The notes below the pieces were generated by a model, which did not search any database, was not told the DNA's origin, and saw only the letters and a program-made list of their open reading frames with translations. Of a DNA stretch of 19,182 nucleotides, positions 1 through 6,599 are shown piece after piece. This DNA comes from an uncultured Oscillibacter sp. (GTDB taxonomy: Bacteria; Bacillota; Clostridia; Oscillospirales; Oscillospiraceae). The DNA lies in NCBI GenBank assembly GCA_947245315.1, contig CAMXNV010000014.1, positions 1 to 19,182 on the forward strand. The letters run 5' to 3'. The translations under genes and the position numbers were made by a program. Positions within the stretch are counted from its first letter, which is position 1. Every line of letters begins with the position of its first letter.

Positions 1-1862
1 ATGCACTCCAGGTTCTCCCTTGTGCGGGTCTCCGGGCCAAACACCGCTTCCCCGTGCTCGTCAAAGGTGAGCACCGAGGGCTGCGGTGAGGTCACCACCG
101 CCTCCAGCAGGTAAAAGTTGCGGAAAATGCCGCTGTCCTCCTGCTCGTAAAAGGGGAGGATGTCCAGCTGCTTTTCCCGCATATAGGCCCGGTCCAGCTG
201 GGAAAAGTAGAACCCCTTCAAGGGCCGGTCCGTCAGGCGGCGGATGTACATCTGCACCGTTCCCCGGGCCACAAAGTCGAAGAAGGCAATGGGCCCCTCT
301 GCCAGCTCCAGGCTCCGGAGGTAGGTCCGGTAATGGGCCCGGCTCTCTTCCGCCGCCTTTAAAATCTCCTCTTTGTAATCCAGCAGGCGGCCGCGCTCCC
401 CGTCCGCCTCCTTAATGGAAATGCCAAACCGCTCCCGGAGCTGCTCCCGAAGGCTGCCGCTGAAGCGCATCTCCTCCACATAGCGGACGTCCTCCTCGTC
501 CTCCATTCCGGCGCGGATGGCCGCGAACCGGGAGGTCAAAAAGTACACGGAGCATATGGAGTCATCCAATTGGTCGTAAAGCTTTTGGATGAGGTAGCCG
601 TCCCGGGCGCAAAACCACAGGTTCCGCAAGCCCTCCCTGCGCATCTGCCGGTAGAGCCAAATGACAAAGCTGGTCATCACCGGCCCGAAAAACAGGTAGC
701 CGATGGCCCGGGCCTCCGTCACGTGGAGCTTCCGCTCCGGCTCTTCAAACTGGAAGGGGCTGTTCAGCAAACCGGCCACCAGCATCCCCGCCTGAATCCG
801 GCTGGAGAGGCTTTGAATCTGATCCCACAGCCCCAGGCAGCCCGTCTTCTCAAAGAGCTCCAGCCCGCTGTAAAGCTGTAAGCCTGTATAGCCGCTTCGC
901 TCCGGGCCCTTTACGTCGGCCTCCTCCGAGTCGCCGATGTGCAGACAGGTCTTTCCGGGAATCCGCTGCCGCAGTACCTGGAAGAGCCCGTGGCCCTTAT
1001 CGGTCCGATGCTCGCAGGAGGCGAGAATGTCTGTGTACCAGGTGACGCCTCCGTCCTCCAGGAGGACGGCCAGTTGGTCCTCCGTGTAAAAGGTGTCGGA
1101 GACAATATACAGCTCTTTGCCGCTCCGGCAGACCTCCTCTAAAAGCGCGCACAGCTCCTTCCGTGGGACCAGCAGGGCCCGGTCCGTCTCCCACTCCAGC
1201 CGGGTCAGCTCCTCCGGGCTCAGGCCGGTGATCGGACAGCGCTCCAGGAGGCGCGAATAAATTTCGAGCAGCGTCGGGACGGTGTTCTTGTTCAGCTCCC
1301 GTTCCGCCTCCAGACGTTTCTGGGGGAAAGCCTCAATTGCAAAGCCCTTTTCCCGCAGCCGCCGGTCCACGATCTCAAACACATCCGTCGGGAACAGCGT
1401 CCGGCGCATGAGCAGAGTGTCAAACAGGTCGGCGCTCACCACATCGTGGGCGTCTATTTCCCGGCGGAGCGTCTCCTTCGTGACTCCCAAGCCGTCGGGG
1501 AAGGCGTAGGACGCCCGTTTGGCCGCCCGCAAATCGTTCCCGTGCACGTCCAGAAGGGCGATGTCCTGCTCCCGGCAGAAGGCTTCTATCCTTTTGGCGA
1601 TCACCTTGCAGGACTCCGGCCGGGCCGCGACGAGGATCAGGCGGACTCCCGCCCGCGCCGCGTCCTGGAGGGAGAAAATCCGCTGGCCGTAGAGCTCCCC
1701 GGTGGTCCGGTAGCCGTCCAGCAGACCCGCCACCTGGTAGCCGTCCAGCTGCTTTAGGAGCGTCTCTGTCAGGGGGCTGAGGCCGTATATGGCAATACAA
1801 CTGTCTTTATATGATCGTAACGCATCCAGTTTCAGGGCAATCACTCCTCTGTCCCTTCCCAT
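1..1862 (-). CDS. HAD-superfamily hydrolase-like protein with N-terminal Rossmann-like domain (partial, C-terminus off the left edge)
   Basis: The reading frame is open from 1862 to the window edge, giving about 620 residues with no stop. Residues ~21-110 form a Rossmann-like domain (AIYGLSPLTETLL, then LLDGYR), resembling the N-terminus of the methyltransferase gene upstream in this operon. A HAD domain follows with all four motifs: DLFDTL (145-150, nucleophile D145), SDT (255-257), K289 and GDSEEAD (310-316). Residues ~390-430 (GPVMTSFVIWLYRQ, then CARDGYL) resemble the C-terminal part of large HAD proteins found in surface-polysaccharide loci (COG5610-like). The start is uncertain. ATG at 1862 lies 10 nt after the previous stop but lacks a Shine-Dalgarno site, while AGAGGAG at about 1843-1849 would suit a start at CTG 1835. 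It is the last visible gene of the flagellin-modification operon. Substrate unknown; a sugar-phosphate phosphatase or transferase-associated role is inference. Confidence 0.8.
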   Translation of the reverse strand, partial: MGRDRGVIALKLDALRSYKDSCIAIYGLSPLTETLLKQLDGYQVAGLLDGYRTTGELYGQRIFSLQDAARAGVRLILVAARPESCKVIAKRIEAFCREQDIALLDVHGNDLRAAKRASYAFPDGLGVTKETLRREIDAHDVVSADLFDTLLMRRTLFPTDVFEIVDRRLREKGFAIEAFPQKRLEAERELNKNTVPTLLEIYSRLLERCPITGLSPEELTRLEWETDRALLVPRKELCALLEEVCRSGKELYIVSDTFYTEDQLAVLLEDGGVTWYTDILASCEHRTDKGHGLFQVLRQRIPGKTCLHIGDSEEADVKGPERSGYTGLQLYSGLELFEKTGCLGLWDQIQSLSSRIQAGMLVAGLLNSPFQFEEPERKLHVTEARAIGYLFFGPVMTSFVIWLYRQMRREGLRNLWFCARDGYLIQKLYDQLDDSICSVYFLTSRFAAIRAGMEDEEDVRYVEEMRFSGSLREQLRERFGISIKEADGERGRLLDYKEEILKAAEESRAHYRTYLRSLELAEGPIAFFDFVARGTVQMYIRRLTDRPLKGFYFSQLDRAYMREKQLDILPFYEQEDSGIFRNFYLLEAVVTSPQPSVLTFDEHGEAVFGPETRTRENLEC

Positions 1863-1872
1863 GAGGGCAGCG

Positions 1873-2922
1873 TTAAGCAGAGCTGCCGGTATAATGTTCC
1901 AATGTCCGTTGAATTCCCGACTTCAAATCAATTCTGCTTTTCCAGCCAAGCCTCCTCAGCTTGCTGCTGTCCCCTGCTACAACAGACACGGCGTCCTTTA
2001 CCTCCGGCGTGTTCCGTTCCGAAAGATCGAACACAACTTCCGCTCCATTTCCCCATTGCGCCGCATACAGCTCAGCCAATTCCTTCACTGAACGCTCTCC
2101 CGCTTCGTCGCAAATGTTATAACACTCTCCGGGCTGCCCATAAAACAGGGTATCCAGGAGTGCGTGCGTCGCATCCGTCAAATACAAGAAAGAGCGTATA
2201 GCCGAACCATCGCTTTTCAGTACAATTTGATTGGCTGATATCAGCTGATGAATAAAATCACCGTGCAGCCGCCCGTCTGTCAGGGACATGCCGGGCCCAT
2301 AAATTTGAACCGGCCGCACAGTAACACAGGGTAAATTCATCTGCGCATAATAAAGGCTACACAGGGTTTCCGCGCTTCGTTTCCCGCTCGAATACGCATT
2401 CCGTGGATAATTCCAGTCTAGGAAGCCCATGTCTTTTTCCTTTACGCGCTTCTTTCCCGGGCAGGTTCCATAAACGTCCACACTGCTTACCAGCAAAAAC
2501 TTTTCGCATCTTTTCTCCAGGGAGAACTCCAAAAGATTCTGACAACCGCGCACATTTGCCTGGAATATTTCCAGTGGGTTCTCTCTCCGGATTCGGACTC
2601 CCGCCGGGCTGGCGGCATGGATGCAAATATCCACGTCCCCCTCCCAGGCCACGGGGTCCCGGACATCCTGCTCCAAAATGCGGAGGTTCGGGTCCCCCAA
2701 ATAGGGCCGGAAGCGCTCCTCCGCCCTCTCCCGGCTCCGGCACAGGGCCAAGAGCTGGGTATCGCTGTGATTCCTCCGGTTATTCTCAAAAATCAGGTAC
2801 ACAAGATACGACATCAGGAAGCTGTTGGCCCCGGAGATCAGGACGCTTTTGCGGCGGAGCCGCTCCAGGTCCTCCCGCTCCGACAGCATTCGCCGGATGT
2901 CTTCCTCCATCACCCTGTCCAT
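1873..2922 (-). CDS. NAD-dependent epimerase/dehydratase (extended SDR family)
   Basis: 349 aa, the usual length for nucleotide-sugar epimerases/dehydratases. After about 25 charged residues comes the nucleotide-binding segment LISGANSFLMS (28-38), a variant of the usual GxxGxxG in which later glycines are replaced. DVRD at 86-89 fits the adenine-side acid. The catalytic set is present: SS at 146-147, then Y177-S-S-G-K181. RPVQIYGPG (203-211) is the sugar-nucleotide-side motif of the extended SDRs. Its start lies 4 nt after the stop of the cytidylyltransferase gene, with GGGGGTGAGG as ribosome site, so the two are probably translationally coupled and act in sequence on the same nucleotide-activated compound. 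Reduction, epimerisation and decarboxylation cannot be told apart from the sequence. The N-terminal M5 is an alternative start. Confidence 0.85.
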   Translation of the reverse strand: MDRVMEEDIRRMLSEREDLERLRRKSVLISGANSFLMSYLVYLIFENNRRNHSDTQLLALCRSRERAEERFRPYLGDPNLRILEQDVRDPVAWEGDVDICIHAASPAGVRIRRENPLEIFQANVRGCQNLLEFSLEKRCEKFLLVSSVDVYGTCPGKKRVKEKDMGFLDWNYPRNAYSSGKRSAETLCSLYYAQMNLPCVTVRPVQIYGPGMSLTDGRLHGDFIHQLISANQIVLKSDGSAIRSFLYLTDATHALLDTLFYGQPGECYNICDEAGERSVKELAELYAAQWGNGAEVVFDLSERNTPEVKDAVSVVAGDSSKLRRLGWKSRIDLKSGIQRTLEHYTGSSA

Positions 2923-2926
2923 CGCC

Positions 2927-3643
2927 TCACCCCCGCCGGTTTTCCTTCTCGCAGAAGAGGGGATACAGCGCCCGGGCTATGGCAAGGTCCTCCGGATAGG
3001 TCACCTTGATGCAAAAACGGTCCCCCTCCACCATGGTGACGGGAACCCCCAGGCGCAGAACCAGCTCGCTGTCCTCGTACACCTCTCTCTCCTGGGGAGC
3101 GCTCCGGTACGCCTCGTGGGCCTTCCTCAGGACTCCATACCGATAGGTCTGGGGGCCCTGCTGCACAAAGAGCTTTTCCTTCTGCAAGGTCCGGTCCGCC
3201 ATGACCCCGTCGTTGCTGGCCGTGACGGCGTCCGTCGCTTTTACCACCGTGATGACTCCCTCGTATTTCTCAATGAGCTCGTAGTGTTTATAGACGGTCT
3301 CCTGGGAGAGAAGGGGGCACACCGCCGTCATAATCATCACGGTGTCCCGTTCCTGGGCCGGGATGGTGCACATTCCGCTGTACACGGAGTCGAAGCGCGT
3401 CACCCCCGCCTTGGCAATATACTTCAGCTTCGGAATGTGGTAGCGCTCTCCCCAGTCCCAAACCTGGGAAACATATTCGTCCAGCGTCACCACGCAAATT
3501 TCATCGATATGTGGGTTATTCTGCGCTGTTTTCATGGAATAGGCCACCATGGGCATCCCTGTCATCTCCACAAATTGCTTTGGAAGATTTCCGGAGTTAA
3601 AGCGAATTCCATAGCCTCCCGCTAAAATAATGGCGTAATTCAT
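2927..3643 (-). CDS. IspD/TarI-like cytidylyltransferase, probably for a glycan precursor
   Basis: 238 aa, the length of IspD and TarI. The N-terminal LAGGYGIRF (7-15) and PKQF (21-24) form the CTP-binding signature, and GPQTYRYGVL (163-172), ED (190-191) and IKVTYPEDL (212-220) match the rest of the fold. The usual DAxRP motif reads TAVCP (106-110), so the substrate-contacting Asp and Arg of IspD/TarI are both replaced. This argues against housekeeping MEP-pathway IspD and for a different polyol- or sugar-phosphate substrate, or for reduced activity. The ribosome site GGGGAG lies 5 nt before ATG. The tight pairing with the downstream SDR resembles CDP-polyol or CDP-sugar modules of surface polymers. 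Family is confident; substrate is not. Confidence 0.83.
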   Translation of the reverse strand: MNYAIILAGGYGIRFNSGNLPKQFVEMTGMPMVAYSMKTAQNNPHIDEICVVTLDEYVSQVWDWGERYHIPKLKYIAKAGVTRFDSVYSGMCTIPAQERDTVMIMTAVCPLLSQETVYKHYELIEKYEGVITVVKATDAVTASNDGVMADRTLQKEKLFVQQGPQTYRYGVLRKAHEAYRSAPQEREVYEDSELVLRLGVPVTMVEGDRFCIKVTYPEDLAIARALYPLFCEKENRRG

Positions 3644-3686
3644 CCTCTCTCCCCACCTTTCTCAGCTTGTCTGTTCTCCTCTGGTG

Positions 3687-4493
3687 TCAAAGCAGCCAGT
3701 CCAGCTCCAGCTCCCACGCCGCCAGGGGGTGGTCCGGCTTGCTTTCCCCGTGGAAATCGCTGCCCCCTGAGACATGCAGCCCATACGTTTTCGCGATGCG
3801 CAGATACTCCGCCGTCTGCTCCGGCGTGTGGATGGGGTAGCGGCACTCGACGGCGTCCAGGCCATAGCCCGCCAGGCGCCGCACCAGCTCCTCCAGACTC
3901 TCCCCGTGCAGCACAATCTGATAGGGGTGCGCCAGGGAGGCCTTGCCGCCCGCGTCCTTAATGCGTTCTATGCACTCCTGGGCGCTGGGTTTTGTGCCCT
4001 TCTCAATCTCCTGGAATTCCGGCGTGTCCAGATAGAGGTCAAAGACCTCCTTCCAGGTAGAAGCCACGCCGTGGCGAAGCATCACCCGCGCGAAGTGGGG
4101 CCGTCCCACCGCGCCGCCTGCGGCCTCCGCATCCACTTCTTCCAGGGGAACGTCGACGCCCTTGCCTTTCAGGAACCTCCAAATGCGATATTTTCGGTCG
4201 TCGCGGCCCTTCTTTTTGCCGTCGATCCACGGGCGCATGGTGGAGACGGAAAAATCGTAGCCCAAAATATGGAGGTTCAAATAGTCGTCGGCGCTCAGCT
4301 CCACGCCGTGGATGAATTGGAGGCCGAGAGATTGCGCCGTTTCCGCCGCCTCATCCAGACCGTCGAGGTTGTCGTGGTCCGTAAGCGCCCATACGTCCAT
4401 GCCGCGCTTCGCTGCCAGGCGGGCCAGCTCCGCCGGGGGATACTGCCCGTCCGAGGCGGTGCTGTGGGTATGTAAGTCCGCTTTATAAATCAT
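3687..4493 (-). CDS. PHP-domain phosphoesterase, likely 3',5'-nucleoside bisphosphate (pAp) phosphatase
   Basis: 268 aa from the ATG at 4493, which has AGGAG 5 nt upstream; a TTG at 4511 is in frame but overlaps that ribosome site. The PHP metal-binding set looks complete: DLHTHS (6-11; H8, H10), D15, TDHD (38-41), GVE (63-65), H75 in LNLHILGY, LAHP (187-190) and GGSDFHG (243-249). RPHFA (131-135) is typical of the YciV/RNase AM group. Characterised members of this group remove the 3' phosphate from 3',5'-bisphosphonucleotides such as pAp. In this operon, downstream of a CysC-type kinase and a sulfotransferase-like gene, disposal of the pAp left after PAPS-dependent transfer is the natural role. 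That role is inferred; the family call is firm. A 5'-3' exonuclease-like activity on short RNA is the alternative. Confidence 0.88.
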   Translation of the reverse strand: MIYKADLHTHSTASDGQYPPAELARLAAKRGMDVWALTDHDNLDGLDEAAETAQSLGLQFIHGVELSADDYLNLHILGYDFSVSTMRPWIDGKKKGRDDRKYRIWRFLKGKGVDVPLEEVDAEAAGGAVGRPHFARVMLRHGVASTWKEVFDLYLDTPEFQEIEKGTKPSAQECIERIKDAGGKASLAHPYQIVLHGESLEELVRRLAGYGLDAVECRYPIHTPEQTAEYLRIAKTYGLHVSGGSDFHGESKPDHPLAAWELELDWLL

Positions 4494-4558
4494 GCATTCT
4501 CCTATATACAATATATTCTCTATTCCTTGCTGAACTTCGTCATATGATCTTGATCTAT

Positions 4559-5752
4559 TCAGGTCAATTGTGATTCAAGGTATCCCAAGTAGCCGTCCTC
4601 GTGTCGCGAGATCCAATTCATCAAGCCCTCAACCAAAAACGCCAATTGATGCCGCTCGTCTTCCATATTAAAAAAATCTTCCAATGGAAAGCTTCTCTTC
4701 TTGACCACCTCTATTGTAATCATCTGGTTCTCCCGGGAGCAGGTCTCTTCTCCATGCACAAGCGTGATATCCGCAACTTCCCTCAGGTTCGTGGACACAT
4801 TCACGGCGTTTTTATCGTTCCATAAGATAAATCTGTCTTGCCCGTCATAATCAATATTCCATTTGTGCAATCCGCCGTATGCGGTATTGACAGCTTCCGC
4901 CCGGCGATGGCGCAGCCGAATTTTCCCTCCAACTTTTAAAATGTATAGGCACTCAATTATGCTCTTATATGGGTCAATACAATGGTCCAACGCATTGTTA
5001 ATCAGAATGACATCGCAGAAATTCTCCTCAAAGAAGTTTGCCGCAAATTCAAACATACCAAATTTCGTTCTCTCAAATTCAACGCCCGCGCACTTTTCAT
5101 TGATGCGGTTGTAAAACGGCGCCAGCGGGTCCACCGCTATCATCTGTAAAGTCTCTGCGTTTGGCAGTCTGTTTCCATACATGGAATACAAGCCACACCC
5201 AATATCCATAACCACCGAATGGGAATTCAGTCCGTCCGCTAATCGAGAACAGGTGCGGTCTATCCCTAAAAAGTCTGTGTTCCTCAACTTGTCCCGATAA
5301 GCCTGATGACGCGGGCCTTTGGGCGCGGCCACTTCTTTTACCCAGAAGTCCACCTCCGACATGAAATTTTCAAGCCAGATTTCCGCCTGATCCGTAAACT
5401 CCACATTCCACTGATACCGCAGGTGATCCCGAACATAAACCAGATACTCGTTTTCGATAGTGTCCGAGTCAATGACGTGGATATTGGGTGAGAAATCACG
5501 GCGAATGATTTCCTCTATTTCTCTCCTATAGCTCGTATTTTTCACCCCAAGAAGAATGTAGTCACTCTCACCCTCGAGGCAGGAGCGCTTGGCTTCCTCT
5601 GGGGAGACCACCGGACGCCCGTTAATCTGTTTTCCCTGGCTGTCTTTTGTGCTGCTGCAATAAGCAACTACGCTGTATCCTACTTTTTCCGCCTGATGGG
5701 CCAAGCGTCTGCCCGCCTCTCTTGTCCCCCAGACGACACACTTCTTCTCCAT
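4559..5752 (-). CDS. Rossmann-like domain fused to a SAM-dependent methyltransferase
   Basis: 397 aa. Residues 4-100 form a Rossmann-like nucleotide or sugar-nucleotide binding domain (VVWGTREAGRRLA; DYILLGVKN at 64-72), similar in layout to the N-terminus of the HAD gene at the left edge. Residues ~170-360 form a class I methyltransferase: motif I VVMDIGCGLYSMYG (180-193), acidic end of strand 2 at VD (207-208), motif IV-like CDVILINNALDH (246-257), and LKVGGKIRLR (272-281). The ribosome site AAGGAGG lies 10 nt before ATG. A 115-nt gap separates it from the kinase gene, with no terminator seen. Base composition is clearly less GC-rich than its surroundings (about 20 of 60 bases G or C at 4921-4980), suggesting separate acquisition. 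Probable role: methylation of a glycan building block or of the transferred group; acceptor unknown. Confidence 0.85.
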   Translation of the reverse strand: MEKKCVVWGTREAGRRLAHQAEKVGYSVVAYCSSTKDSQGKQINGRPVVSPEEAKRSCLEGESDYILLGVKNTSYRREIEEIIRRDFSPNIHVIDSDTIENEYLVYVRDHLRYQWNVEFTDQAEIWLENFMSEVDFWVKEVAAPKGPRHQAYRDKLRNTDFLGIDRTCSRLADGLNSHSVVMDIGCGLYSMYGNRLPNAETLQMIAVDPLAPFYNRINEKCAGVEFERTKFGMFEFAANFFEENFCDVILINNALDHCIDPYKSIIECLYILKVGGKIRLRHRRAEAVNTAYGGLHKWNIDYDGQDRFILWNDKNAVNVSTNLREVADITLVHGEETCSRENQMITIEVVKKRSFPLEDFFNMEDERHQLAFLVEGLMNWISRHEDGYLGYLESQLT

Positions 5753-5867
5753 CCGTTCTCTTCCTCCTTGACACGGCCATCCCCTTCATGGGAAAGAGCC
5801 TGCTGCGTCTCTTTGACTGCTCCAGCGGTCTTTCAATCTGCCGGGCTGAACCCCGGGAATCCCGTTT

Positions 5868-6404
5868 TTATTCCAACCCAAAGAATCTGACCAGTTTTTG
5901 AACGATCTCCTCCGGCGTCTCCTGTCCGTCGTTTTGGATCACGATGGTGGAGTGCCCGGGCTCATCATAAGGCAAGTCCACGCCCACTACGTTTTTGGCC
6001 CCGGAGGAGTACAGCTTCTTCTGGTCCCGCCGGTAGAGGGTCTCTCGGGTCACCTTGATGTAAATCTCCTTGTAATTCTGGATATTCTCCCGGTTCCAGG
6101 AACGAACCTCCGTGTACATGGCAATGCTGCAAATCACAATGTCGCGGCCTGCGTCCGACACCTGTTTGCAAAACCTAAAAACGTCGAAAGCACCGGCCTT
6201 CCGCGCCTCCGTTGTATAGCGGTCTAGCTGCAAGACGGTTCCGTCCGCCGCGCTGTGGCCCACCTGTGTCCGCATCCTGTCTCCATCCAACAGGATGGCG
6301 TCCGGGCTCCGCTTTTTCAGGCGCTCGTAAAACCGCCCGCCGATGGTGGTCTTTCCCGCTCCGGCCAGGCCGGTGAAGAAGTAGACCGTTCCTTTCTTTT
6401 CCAC
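5868..6404 (-). CDS. Adenylylsulfate kinase family protein (CysC-like)
   Basis: 178 aa, slightly shorter than typical CysC. The Walker A is GLAGAGKTT (13-21) and is followed by LDGDRMR (39-45), the family's acidic DGD motif. LDRYTTEARK occupies the place of the DRxENIRR helix, and RRDQKKLYSSGAKN then VVGVDLPYDEP match the RDPKGLY...NFTGID..YEAP block of APS kinases. It starts with GTG; GGAGG lies about 10 nt upstream inside the 62-aa gene, which ends 2 nt before this start. The canonical reaction is ATP + APS to PAPS, the universal sulfate donor. The neighbouring sulfotransferase-like and pAp-phosphatase-like genes support this. The closest alternative is the capsule-locus subgroup (Campylobacter Cj1415-type) that 3'-phosphorylates a cytidine diphosphoramidate. 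No ATP sulfurylase gene is visible here. Confidence 0.85.
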   Translation of the reverse strand: MEKKGTVYFFTGLAGAGKTTIGGRFYERLKKRSPDAILLDGDRMRTQVGHSAADGTVLQLDRYTTEARKAGAFDVFRFCKQVSDAGRDIVICSIAMYTEVRSWNRENIQNYKEIYIKVTRETLYRRDQKKLYSSGAKNVVGVDLPYDEPGHSTIVIQNDGQETPEEIVQKLVRFFGLE

Positions 6405-6406
6405 GC

Positions 6407-6595
6407 TTACGTGTCCTCCTCGTTGGTTTTCTCCAACAGTTCCACGACCTCCTCCTGTAGGAACGCAAAGCCCTTTTGCAGCACCGCCCGCCGTTGGTCG
6501 GTACAGTCCTCTCCAGCCGAGGTCTTCGCCAGGTCCAGCATCCGCTCCAGAAGGTATTGGGCTTGATCCAGGTCGTCTAAATGCAAGTTCTCCAT
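6407..6595 (-). CDS. Small acidic helical protein, unknown function
   Basis: 62 aa, not recognised. It is rich in Leu, Glu, Asp and Gln and is predicted mainly helical from the heptad-like spacing in DLDQAQYLLERMLDLAK and FLQEEVVELLEK. It has no signal peptide, membrane segment or cysteine cluster, though one Cys is present. It starts 5 nt after the stop of the sulfotransferase-like gene without a convincing ribosome site, and ends 2 nt before the kinase start, so translation is probably coupled on both sides. The tight packing argues that it is a real gene, perhaps an adaptor or chaperone for one of its neighbours; that role is a guess. Confidence 0.7.
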   Translation of the reverse strand: MENLHLDDLDQAQYLLERMLDLAKTSAGEDCTDQRRAVLQKGFAFLQEEVVELLEKTNEEDT

Positions 6596-6599
6596 GGTC

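Noticed and set aside
5768..5800. TTGACA-like -35 on the plus strand
   Set aside because: No matching -10 element and no plus-strand gene downstream.
5753..5867. Terminator or promoter between the kinase and methyltransferase genes
   Set aside because: CCGGG/CCCGG near 5850-5865 can pair but lacks a T-tract, and no convincing promoter is seen on the minus strand.
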